Assembly (NCBI GenBank): GCA_964511665.1
Contig: CAZEHA010000003.1
Coordinates: forward strand, 54,885 to 118,884
Direction: 5' to 3'
Source: JAGOEF01 sp964511665
Lineage (GTDB): Bacteria > Bacteroidota > Bacteroidia > Bacteroidales > ML635J-15
DNA length: 64,000 nt
The translations under genes and the position numbers were made by a program. Below, piece after piece: positions 37,179 to 45,780 of this stretch. Below the pieces are notes generated by a model. The model was not told the DNA's origin, searched no databases, and saw nothing but the letters and a program-made list of their open reading frames with translations. Each line of letters starts with the position of its first letter. The first letter of the stretch is position 1.

Positions 37179-39131
37179 TTAGTCAGATGAATCGCTTGAG
37201 CTAAGACCATGCAGCTCCTCCCCTGTTTGTTGCCAGCGTTGCAATTCCAACTCAAGCTTATCCTTTAGTTTTTGATATTTCTCAAAAATCAGGCTATTGG
37301 TATCGCTTTCATTCAATTGTTGCATCATCAATTTTTCGGTTTGGGCAATTTCGGCTTCTAAATCGGCTATTTTCCTCTCGGAGTTTTCGTGTTCGCGCCG
37401 CAATTTTCGCAACTGTTTTTCGAATTCCTTCTTTTCGATGTAGTTCTGCTTTTGCGTGTTCTCCTGATTATCATTTCGGGAACTTAATCGTTGTGCAGCC
37501 CACGACATTTGCAACTGAATCTGCTTTCTATATCGCGTCATGTAAGCATCAATACCACCAATTTCTTCCTTTATCGATTGTCGGCTTACCTCAAAAACTT
37601 TGTGAACCAAGCCATTCAGAAAATAGCGGTCGTGCGATACAATCAGTAGCGACCCGTCGTATTTTGTCAGGGCATCGCGTAGTATTTCTTTCGACTGTAG
37701 GTCGAGGTGATTGGTGGGTTCGTCGAGAATGAGCAAATTACAGGGTTCTAGTATTAAACATGCCAGTGCAAGTCGCGACTTTTCGCCACCCGACAATACT
37801 TTTACTTTCTTATCGATATCATCGCCCGAAAACATAAAAGCACCCAGTATTTCGCGAAGCTTGTTTCTAACCTCACCAACAGCTACTGCTTCGAGTGTTT
37901 CGAGCACTGTGAGATTCTCGTTGAGGAGTTCTTCTTGGTTTTGTGCATAATACCCAATTTTTACATTATGGCCTATTTTCAAATTTCCATCGTATTGAAG
38001 CTTACCTGCAATAATTTTGGCAAATGTAGTTTTGCCTTCACCGTTTTTACCAACCAAGGCTACTTTATCGCCTCTTTCTGCAATAAAATCGATGTCTTTT
38101 ATAACCTGAACACCTGTGTAACTTTTCGACACTCCTAATGCTTCCAAAATAATAGTGCCAGACCTTGGTGCCGGAGGAAAACGAAAATGCATTGCTGTGC
38201 GGTCGATTTCATCGAATTCAACGGGTTCAATTTTCTCGAGTTGTTTAATACGCGACTGCACCTGATTGGCTTTGGTAGCCTTATATCTGAAACGTTCGAT
38301 GAACTTTTCAGTTTCCGCAATCAGTTTTTGCTGGTTTTCGTATGCCGCCTTTTGTTGCACGAGCCTTTCTTCTCGCAATACAATAAATTTACTGTAAGGC
38401 ACCTTATAGTCGTATATACGCCCCAACGAAATTTCGATGGTTCTCTGGGTAACATTATCTAGAAATGTTCGGTCGTGAGAAATGAGTACTACAGCACCGG
38501 AATATTCTTTTAAAAATTCTTCGAGCCATTGAATGGCCACAATATCCAAATGGTTTGTCGGTTCATCGAGAAGCAACACATCGGGCTGCTGCAGCAACAG
38601 CTTGGCTAACTCGATACGCATAAGCCACCCCCCACTGAACTCAGCAGTATTGCGCGTAAAATCCTCATCGGAGAAACCGAGCCCTTTTAAGGTGCGTACC
38701 ACCATAGCATCGGTATTTTCGCTGCTTAAGATGTGATATCTATCGTTGATATGCGACAGTCGCTCTAACAATTCTTCGTATTCGCGACTGTTGTAATCGG
38801 TGCGCTCGGCTATTTGCAGGTTAATATGCTCCATTTCTTCCTCGAGGCTCCTAACTTCAGAAAAGGCCGAAGCAGCTTCATCGAACACGCTGAGATTGTT
38901 GTTTGTTACACGCAGATGCTGTGTCAGATATCCAACACTTACACCAGATGGAATACTTACAGTGCCTTCGGAAGGAGGAATTATCCCCTTTATAATTTTC
39001 AACAAGCTTGTTTTTCCCGACCCGTTTTTTCCAACCAGACCAATACGATCGCGTTGATTAATCATAAACCCGACATCGGAGAACAAGGTAAAACTACCAA
39101 ACCGGAGACTTATATTGTTAAGAGCTATCAT
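37179..39131 (-). CDS. ABC-F family ATPase
   Basis: About 650 residues from ATG 39131; an in-frame ATG at 39191 would add 20 residues not usual in the family. Two ABC ATPase domains: GKNGSGKTSLLK and GKNGEGKTTF as Walker A, FSGGWLMRIELA and LSGGEKSRLALA as signatures, LLLDEPTNHLDI and LILDEPTNHLDL as Walker B. A linker between the domains and a charged coiled-coil C-terminus (about 560-640) are present; no membrane domain. ABC-F proteins act on ribosomes (Uup/EttA-like, or antibiotic protection); the C-terminal coiled coil suggests the Uup-like side. Confidence 0.92.
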   Translation of the reverse strand: MIALNNISLRFGSFTLFSDVGFMINQRDRIGLVGKNGSGKTSLLKIIKGIIPPSEGTVSIPSGVSVGYLTQHLRVTNNNLSVFDEAASAFSEVRSLEEEMEHINLQIAERTDYNSREYEELLERLSHINDRYHILSSENTDAMVVRTLKGLGFSDEDFTRNTAEFSGGWLMRIELAKLLLQQPDVLLLDEPTNHLDIVAIQWLEEFLKEYSGAVVLISHDRTFLDNVTQRTIEISLGRIYDYKVPYSKFIVLREERLVQQKAAYENQQKLIAETEKFIERFRYKATKANQVQSRIKQLEKIEPVEFDEIDRTAMHFRFPPAPRSGTIILEALGVSKSYTGVQVIKDIDFIAERGDKVALVGKNGEGKTTFAKIIAGKLQYDGNLKIGHNVKIGYYAQNQEELLNENLTVLETLEAVAVGEVRNKLREILGAFMFSGDDIDKKVKVLSGGEKSRLALACLILEPCNLLILDEPTNHLDLQSKEILRDALTKYDGSLLIVSHDRYFLNGLVHKVFEVSRQSIKEEIGGIDAYMTRYRKQIQLQMSWAAQRLSSRNDNQENTQKQNYIEKKEFEKQLRKLRREHENSERKIADLEAEIAQTEKLMMQQLNESDTNSLIFEKYQKLKDKLELELQRWQQTGEELHGLSSSDSSD

Positions 39132-39244
39132 CAATTTTAAACTGTGCAAATATAACGAATTGCAACAATTCGAACTTTCATTCGAATACATAATGATATG
39201 TTTCTAAAATCAATTAATTTCGTAGCCTATATGAATTCTTTACC

Positions 39245-40630
39245 ATGACAACATTTCGCAAAGAACACGACTCGTTAGGAGAAATACCTGTACCGGCATC
39301 ATGTTATTGGGGAGCACAAACACAACGTTCGTTGCAAAATTTCACACTGCATCAGTATCGCATGCCTTTGAATGTAATTTATGCCTTAGCCACCATTAAA
39401 AAAGCATCTGCTTTGGCCAATTTCGAACTTAAGTTACTACCTGAACATAAGAAAGAGTTAATTTGCAAGGTATGCGACGAAATACTTTTGGGCGTGCACG
39501 ACAACGAATTCCCGTTAAGTCTGTGGCAAACCGGCAGCGGGACTCAAACCAATATGAATGTAAACGAAGTAATAACCAACCGCGGTCACGTATTATCGGG
39601 AGGGTTGCTTAGCAATTCGGTAAAAATACTGCATCCTAACGATGATGTAAATATGAGTCAGTCGTCGAACGATGTTTTTCCGTCGGCCATGCACATGGCA
39701 GCCACCGAAGTGCTTCAATCGTTCACTATGCCTGCCTTGTTAACACTTCAAAAAACGCTAAAGCAAAAGTCGAAACAATTTTCGAAAATCATAAAAACCG
39801 GTCGCACCCACATGATGGATGCAACCCCCATAACGCTGGGGCAGGAATTCTCGGGATATACAAGCTTGGTTACAAACGGAATTCTACGACTGAAGCAGGC
39901 AAGCAAACGGCTGATGGAACTTGCACTGGGCGGGACGGCCACCGGCACAGGACTAAACACAGTAAAGGGCTACGACAAGCTTGTGGTTAAACATATTAAT
40001 CAAATTACGGAAAAAAAGTTTGTGGCCGGTAAAAACAAATTCGAACTTATGTCGGCTCATGATGCAATTGTTGAAGTACACGCAGCACTTAAACAACTTG
40101 CCGTGAGTTTGCATAAAATTTCGTGCGATATACGCTTGATGTCGTCGGGACCACGCTGTGGCCTTAATGAACTCATCCTCCCTGTAAATGAACCCGGTTC
40201 ATCAATCATGCCCGGAAAAACCAACCCAACCCAAATCGAAGCACTTAGTATGGCCTGTGCGCAAATCTGCGGGAACGATGTAAGTATTGGTATTGCAGCT
40301 ATGAATGGACAATTTGAGTTAAATGTGTATAAACCAGTAATCGTTAAGAACTTGCTTGAATCGCTGCTGATTTTAGGCGACACTGCCCGTTCGTTTGCCG
40401 AAAAATGCATACGGGGTGTTAGAGTAAACTATAAAACCCTCGACAAGAATCTACAGGCTTCGCTGATGCTGAACACAGTATTAAGTACCCATATCGGTTA
40501 TGAAAAAGCCGCTAAAATTGCACAAATAGCATCAAAAAATGACCTCAGCCTGCGAGATGCTGCCTTGAAATCGGGATATGTAAATCAAGAAGAATACGAC
40601 AAATGGATAGATGTTAACAATATGGTATAA
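39245..40630 (+). CDS. fumC: Fumarate hydratase class II
   Basis: 461 residues of the aspartase/fumarase superfamily. Iron-independent hydration of fumarate to malate. N-terminus EHDSLGEIPVPASCYWGAQTQ, substrate-site segments TGSGTQTNMN, SQSSNDVFPS and GRTHMMDATP, and the signature GSSIMPGKTNPTQ are all intact. The class II signature, together with SGPRCGLNEL, separates it from aspartase by general pattern; aspartate ammonia-lyase cannot be excluded entirely. Sits alone between the divergent ABC-F gene and asnB. Confidence 0.92.
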   Translation: MTTFRKEHDSLGEIPVPASCYWGAQTQRSLQNFTLHQYRMPLNVIYALATIKKASALANFELKLLPEHKKELICKVCDEILLGVHDNEFPLSLWQTGSGTQTNMNVNEVITNRGHVLSGGLLSNSVKILHPNDDVNMSQSSNDVFPSAMHMAATEVLQSFTMPALLTLQKTLKQKSKQFSKIIKTGRTHMMDATPITLGQEFSGYTSLVTNGILRLKQASKRLMELALGGTATGTGLNTVKGYDKLVVKHINQITEKKFVAGKNKFELMSAHDAIVEVHAALKQLAVSLHKISCDIRLMSSGPRCGLNELILPVNEPGSSIMPGKTNPTQIEALSMACAQICGNDVSIGIAAMNGQFELNVYKPVIVKNLLESLLILGDTARSFAEKCIRGVRVNYKTLDKNLQASLMLNTVLSTHIGYEKAAKIAQIASKNDLSLRDAALKSGYVNQEEYDKWIDVNNMV

Positions 40631-40662
40631 AAACCCAAATACACTATTATGCGCTTTAATAT

Positions 40663-40670
40663 TATATTTG
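40663..40670 (+). promoter_or_regulatory. Putative -7 element of asnB
   Basis: TATATTTG, a full match to TAnnTTTG, 19 bp before the asnB ATG. No TTTG at the usual -33 distance. Confidence 0.45.
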
Positions 40671-40689
40671 CCTTTTAAACTGAACCAAT

Positions 40690-42555
40690 ATGTGCGGAAT
40701 CGCAGGTTTTTACACTAATGCCGATAAATTTGCCAGTCGCGATGAATTGCAAAAGATGACAGATGCGTTGCGTCATCGCGGGCCCGATGCCGAAGGGATA
40801 TATTACTCTCAAGCCATAGGTCTGGGGCATCGCAGGCTGAGTATTCTCGATTTATCGTCGGATGCCAATCAACCTATGGAATCGCATAGCATGCGTTATG
40901 TTTGTGTTTACAACGGAGAGGTATATAATTTCAGGAGCATTGCCCGCGACCTGAATATAGAGTTTAAAACCAGTAGCGACACCGAGGTTATTATCGAGGC
41001 CTTTGCCGAATGGGGCGTCACATTTGTTAATAAACTGAACGGGATGTTCGCAATTGCTATTTACGACAAAGAAGAGCACATGTTATATCTGTTTCGCGAC
41101 CGGATTGGTGTGAAACCCATATACTATTACTGGGATGGGAAGAACTTTGCTTTTTCAAGCGAATTAAAATCTTTACTACAAATAAGATCTGTTTGCGAAA
41201 CTCGATCAATCGATCAGCAATCGATTTGCGATTACCTCCACTTGGGCTATATTCCCGAGCCCAACAGTATTTATAAAAACATGTATAAATTTCCTTCGGG
41301 CAATTTTGGCATAGTTTCGTCGAGCGGGCTTCGCATTGAATCGTATTGGATGATAGAGGGAGCCATACAGCGCAAGCTTATCGACAATGAATTTGAATGT
41401 AAAGAAAAGCTGAAAGAGCTTATAGAATCGTCGGTTTCGATGCGCCTGATAAGCGATGTACCGTTCGGCACCTTTTTAAGTGGTGGCATCGACTCGAGTT
41501 TGGTAACAGCAGTTGCAAGCAAATATGTAACCACTCCGCTGAACACATTTAGTGTTGGTTTTTACGACACAAAATATAACGAATCGAATTATGCCCGCAG
41601 GGTAGCCGAACACCTTCATACCAAACATCATGAATTGGTTGTTACCGAACTCGATGCACAGAATATGGTAGTAGATATGCTGAATTATTACGATGAACCT
41701 TTTGGCGACTCCTCGGCAATTCCTACTATGCTGGTATCGAAATTTGCAAGGGAACATGTCTCAATGGTGCTTTCGGGTGATGGTGGCGACGAATTGTTTC
41801 ATGGCTATGGAGCCTACAAATGGGCAAGGCGACTTTCGTTTATGCCCAATAGGGCATTTAGGCAAATGGTAGGATACATCCTGGCCCGATCGGGTACAAA
41901 CCGATACCGCAGGGCTGCGCATTTATTTCAGTATCAGGAACGTAAGCATTTAAAAAGTCATATTTTTTCGCAAGAACAATATTTGTTTTCAATTCCAGAA
42001 ATAAACCGGCTCATGCTGTCGGATTTGCATGCCGACACAACTGTCGATCAAGATTATTCTTATTTTGTTCGCAAGCTTACCCCCGAAGAAGATCAGGCTG
42101 TTTTCGATTTGAAATACTACCTGAAAGACGACTTACTGGTAAAAGTAGATAGAGCTTCGATGAAGTATAGCCTCGAAACCAGAGTGCCTCTACTCGACTA
42201 TAGAATTATCGAGTTTGCATTAAACATATCGCCAAAGCTAAAGATACAGGGCGACATTCAAAAATATCTCTTGAAAGAAGTGCTTTACGATTATTTGCCA
42301 AAAGAATATTTCGATCGCCCGAAATGGGGTTTTTCGATACCATTGAGCAAGTGGCTTAGCCGCGACTTATCGTATCTTGTTGATGAGCATTTGAATGAGT
42401 GGATGATAAGAAAACACAAGTTGGTAAATTTCGAAGAGACCAATCGTTTGATAAAATCGTTTCGTTCAGGCACCGATTATCTTTACAACAGAATCTGGCT
42501 TCTGATAATTTTGCACCGTTTTATGGAAAACGATAAAAACATGCTTAATCTTTAA
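40690..42555 (+). CDS. asnB: Asparagine synthase (glutamine-hydrolysing)
   Basis: 621 residues. An N-terminal glutaminase domain with nucleophile Cys2 (MCGIAGFYT) and RHRGPDAEG, and a C-terminal synthetase domain with the PP-loop SGGIDSSLV, GDGGDELFHGYGAYKW and DDLLVKVDRASM. Many Bacteroidota carry such proteins in surface-polysaccharide clusters, where they amidate sugars; here no sugar gene is adjacent, so either asparagine synthesis or a glycan role is possible. The last four bases overlap the convergent EamA gene. Confidence 0.9.
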   Translation: MCGIAGFYTNADKFASRDELQKMTDALRHRGPDAEGIYYSQAIGLGHRRLSILDLSSDANQPMESHSMRYVCVYNGEVYNFRSIARDLNIEFKTSSDTEVIIEAFAEWGVTFVNKLNGMFAIAIYDKEEHMLYLFRDRIGVKPIYYYWDGKNFAFSSELKSLLQIRSVCETRSIDQQSICDYLHLGYIPEPNSIYKNMYKFPSGNFGIVSSSGLRIESYWMIEGAIQRKLIDNEFECKEKLKELIESSVSMRLISDVPFGTFLSGGIDSSLVTAVASKYVTTPLNTFSVGFYDTKYNESNYARRVAEHLHTKHHELVVTELDAQNMVVDMLNYYDEPFGDSSAIPTMLVSKFAREHVSMVLSGDGGDELFHGYGAYKWARRLSFMPNRAFRQMVGYILARSGTNRYRRAAHLFQYQERKHLKSHIFSQEQYLFSIPEINRLMLSDLHADTTVDQDYSYFVRKLTPEEDQAVFDLKYYLKDDLLVKVDRASMKYSLETRVPLLDYRIIEFALNISPKLKIQGDIQKYLLKEVLYDYLPKEYFDRPKWGFSIPLSKWLSRDLSYLVDEHLNEWMIRKHKLVNFEETNRLIKSFRSGTDYLYNRIWLLIILHRFMENDKNMLNL

Positions 42556-43454
42556 GTCGGTTCTTTACGAAATTTTGTTGAGTATTGCTGTAAAACAATG
42601 CCGGTGACTATTAATATCAGCCCTGCAATTGTACTGGGCAAAATTCTCTCCCCAACAATAAAATAGATGCCCAGTAACGACAAAAAGGGTGACGCAAATA
42701 TAAAATTACTAACCTTTGCTGTTGTAGATGAATACTTCAGTGCTTTCGACCACAACAAAAAAGTAATACCCATCTCGAAAAGTCCGACATAAATTACAGC
42801 AACTCCCGAAAGAGAAAAAGAAAATTCAGGCTTCGAGAAAATAAACATAGCGGCGCAACTGAAAAGAAAGCCCGTAAAAAAGCTCAGAAATAATTTTATC
42901 AGTTCGCTACGCTTATCCTTGATATTAAATATCCAAAAAAAAGCCCAAATCACCGAGCTTCCCAAAGCCAGGGCTGCACCTCCTGCATTAGTGAACTTGA
43001 ACCCTGCAATATCGCCATGGGTAGAAATAACCAATACGCCAACAAAACTAAGCACAATAGCCAACATACTCACCCCGTTGATTCTTTGTTTCAGCATAGG
43101 TATTGAAATGAGCACCAGCATTATGGGCCACACATAATTGAGGGGTTGAGCCTCCTGCGTCGGCAATATATCGTAGGCCTTAAACAGTACTAAGTAATAA
43201 GCAAAAGGATTTAGAAACCCTAGTAACGCAGAATTGAGATATTGCCGCGGGGTGGTATTCTTTAATTCCTTAAAGCGTCGCGAAACCAGAATAATAAAAA
43301 ACAACGCCACCGAAGCCACAAGCGAACTGAAACACAACAACTGAACAAAGTCGAACTCGCGCAATGCTATTTTAAAAGCCGTAGCCACTGTTGACCACAG
43401 CAATACGGTAACTATTGCAAATACATAGGCTTTTTGCTGTGGCTGTAAGGGCAT
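42552..43454 (-). CDS. EamA/DMT-family permease
   Basis: 300 residues with about ten membrane segments in two EamA repeats (the first about 10-140, the second about 155-290, with FVGVLVISTHGD and YFIVGERILPSTIAGLILIVTG). Drug/metabolite transporter superfamily; substrate unknown. It begins one base after the M14 peptidase stop, which suggests joint expression and possibly uptake or export of a peptide-derived metabolite. Confidence 0.9.
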   Translation of the reverse strand: MPLQPQQKAYVFAIVTVLLWSTVATAFKIALREFDFVQLLCFSSLVASVALFFIILVSRRFKELKNTTPRQYLNSALLGFLNPFAYYLVLFKAYDILPTQEAQPLNYVWPIMLVLISIPMLKQRINGVSMLAIVLSFVGVLVISTHGDIAGFKFTNAGGAALALGSSVIWAFFWIFNIKDKRSELIKLFLSFFTGFLFSCAAMFIFSKPEFSFSLSGVAVIYVGLFEMGITFLLWSKALKYSSTTAKVSNFIFASPFLSLLGIYFIVGERILPSTIAGLILIVTGIVLQQYSTKFRKEPT

Positions 43455-43455
43455 A

Positions 43456-45231
43456 TTAATCCTTTTTCATAATCGAATGCAGTGCATTGGTGCTTAAACG
43501 ATATACGGGTATCACATCCTTATTCTTATCCCAATATGGCGATTGTTGATAAAACCAGTTTACAATAGCTCTCTGATTGCCTGCAAATGTACTATCGGTT
43601 TTTATTTTCTCTTCAAATTCGAGTTTCAGTTGCCGATTGTCGCTCATCATCTCTCTTGCCATAGTTTCCATTACATACGATTCGGCGTATTCTTTTTGTT
43701 CGAAGACAGCGTTAAAATAACCCCATCGAACCAGACTTGCCCGCGAAACGGGTTCGAACATATGCGCAAGCACTTTTGCTTCGGGCACTGCTGTTGAAAC
43801 CACTATACTACCGGCCGGGAAACTACGTTTTGTTAGCGGTAAAACTTCGGTATTGAAACCTGAAATCATCTGGCGACCTTCGTAAGGTTCGGCACTCCAC
43901 TTCACATGAATCAGCTTAGTGGCTTCAACTTCAACTTCAACTGAGCGCTGCAAAACAGTGTAACGAATTCCATGCGCATCAAGAATCTGAATTATTTCAG
44001 TCCAGGCCGGCTCAAAAATATAGGCAGCCGGTAATTGAGCAAACGCTACTGGTTTGGGCTTATCGTAATACCAAATCTTTTGTATTTCGGGAATATTCGA
44101 ATAGCGATGCCATTCACCTCCGGTTACATCGCTTTTCACAACATCGTATGCCACCCCTTCGAAGTTGAATAGGACACTATCGGCATAGCTGTCGAATTCA
44201 ACAGGAACGGGGATGTTAGCGGCAGCCATTTTTGCAGTGGCAGCATCGGCTTCGCGATTTAGTCGGGTTAACTTGCCGTGATTGGTGTTTATATTATCGA
44301 GAGTAAACCGCAGCACTTCGTAGGTAGCATCAACGCGTTGTGCATAAGGTTTAAGCATATGTGTTTCGAGAAGCAGCCCGGGGCGATTACGTGCTGCTGC
44401 ATAGCCTTCCGAAAGCATGGGCGACGGTATCCACCGCACCAAACCACTTTTGGGGTCGTGCCATCGTTTAAACGTAACGTAACGAAACATCGGAAAACTC
44501 TTGCTATACATATGCTCAATGAGAGGTTTCAGGTATTCATATTGCTGCCAATGGTTTTGTTCATCACCAAGTAGGCACATATCGGTAAGGTCATACGTCA
44601 TCACATACTGATAATCGGCACCATCGGTGGTGTGGCAATCGATAAACATGTCGGGCAACCATGCATTGTAAACATCTAAAAAAGCACGAATTTCGCGACT
44701 GTCGGCCTTTATGAAATCACGATTCAGATTTATATTACGAACATTGGTTCGCCATCCCATTTCTTCGGGTCCGTTTTGATTGATACGATTGTAAGCACCA
44801 CGGCGGAGACACCCTTCGGGGTTAATTGTGGGAATAAACAACAGAACTACATTTTGAGGAGGCTGAATTTTTCGCCCTGCCAAATTGCGAATCAGCATCA
44901 TACCTGCATCGGTGCCATCGGGTTCTCCTGCGTGTATACCGGCCTGCACCAACAAGACGGCCTTGCCGGCCTTACGTGCTTCTATTGGGTCGAATTGTGA
45001 ATCACTGTCAACAATAAGTAAAGGAATGTTGTAACCATTGGCGGTTTTACCCATAACCCGGTATTGTACAAATGGCGAAATACTGTCGAAAAGCTTCGAA
45101 TAGCTCAATATTTCGTCGTAGGTCATTGTTACATTCTTCTCTGATTTTTCGTAAGGCGTCAATATTAATTTCTGAGAAAAAACACACTGGGCCAACCCCG
45201 ACACTACAAAACAAATCATAAGTATTTTCAT
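43456..45231 (-). CDS. Exported M14-family zinc carboxypeptidase-like protein
   Basis: 591 residues with a signal peptide (cleavage near CVFSQ, residue 20). The M14 zinc site HxxE is visible as H100 and E103 (GIHAGEPDG), with a further ligand candidate in IDCHTTDG near 205 and the substrate-binding region INLNRDF. The catalytic Glu is expected near RNRPGLLLETHMLKPY. The domain from about 330 to 591 is not part of the usual peptidase core. Probably degrades peptides in the periplasm or outside. First gene of a pair with the EamA permease. Confidence 0.88.
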   Translation of the reverse strand: MKILMICFVVSGLAQCVFSQKLILTPYEKSEKNVTMTYDEILSYSKLFDSISPFVQYRVMGKTANGYNIPLLIVDSDSQFDPIEARKAGKAVLLVQAGIHAGEPDGTDAGMMLIRNLAGRKIQPPQNVVLLFIPTINPEGCLRRGAYNRINQNGPEEMGWRTNVRNINLNRDFIKADSREIRAFLDVYNAWLPDMFIDCHTTDGADYQYVMTYDLTDMCLLGDEQNHWQQYEYLKPLIEHMYSKSFPMFRYVTFKRWHDPKSGLVRWIPSPMLSEGYAAARNRPGLLLETHMLKPYAQRVDATYEVLRFTLDNINTNHGKLTRLNREADAATAKMAAANIPVPVEFDSYADSVLFNFEGVAYDVVKSDVTGGEWHRYSNIPEIQKIWYYDKPKPVAFAQLPAAYIFEPAWTEIIQILDAHGIRYTVLQRSVEVEVEATKLIHVKWSAEPYEGRQMISGFNTEVLPLTKRSFPAGSIVVSTAVPEAKVLAHMFEPVSRASLVRWGYFNAVFEQKEYAESYVMETMAREMMSDNRQLKLEFEEKIKTDSTFAGNQRAIVNWFYQQSPYWDKNKDVIPVYRLSTNALHSIMKKD

Positions 45232-45338
45232 AGTAAAAACGCTGTTAAGTTCAACAGGTAAAGATAGAAATGTTTGAGATTAATCGCAGCGAGAATACAA
45301 ACATATGCACCCTACGTAAAAAAAAGAGGGACGATATA

Positions 45339-45731
45339 TTACTGCTTCATAAACGCAATAAGCAATTCGGTAAATTCGGCATGATTGGCAAGGGTGTAAT
45401 ACAGCACATTGTTCAACTCCACAACCGGATATCGCGTTGAGTAACCTGCCATTTTGTCGGGAAGAGCATTATATATCTTTCTATCGAGTTCTTCCATTCC
45501 TTCTTTGGTATTTGTAGGAACCTCTTTAAAGTCGATACCGGCATTTTGCAGAGCCTGCATCATATCGCCACAACGGCCGCAATTGTCGCGCGAATAAATA
45601 GTTATTGTCTGAATCCCTTCAGGGAAAACTGACGCATCGAAATGCTGATATTTATTTAACTGATCGTTTTCTTGTGAAAAACCTGTCAGAAAAACAAAGA
45701 TTAACAACAAAAGAGGTATTATTCTTTTCAT
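45339..45731 (-). CDS. Exported glutaredoxin/thioredoxin-like protein
   Basis: 130 residues. Signal peptide (cleavage after TGFSQ, residue 20), then a thioredoxin-fold start ITIYSRDNCGRC with the redox pair C51-C54. Length and the later segment YPVVELNNVLYYTLANH (with the cis-proline position at YPVVELN) fit a glutaredoxin-like domain. Periplasmic disulfide or thiol chemistry is likely; the partner is unknown. Lies 49 bp after the TonB receptor gene on the same strand. Confidence 0.8.
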   Translation of the reverse strand: MKRIIPLLLLIFVFLTGFSQENDQLNKYQHFDASVFPEGIQTITIYSRDNCGRCGDMMQALQNAGIDFKEVPTNTKEGMEELDRKIYNALPDKMAGYSTRYPVVELNNVLYYTLANHAEFTELLIAFMKQ

Positions 45732-45780
45732 AGCATAATGATTTAGAACATTTCAATTATCAAAAATCGTGCAAAACCCT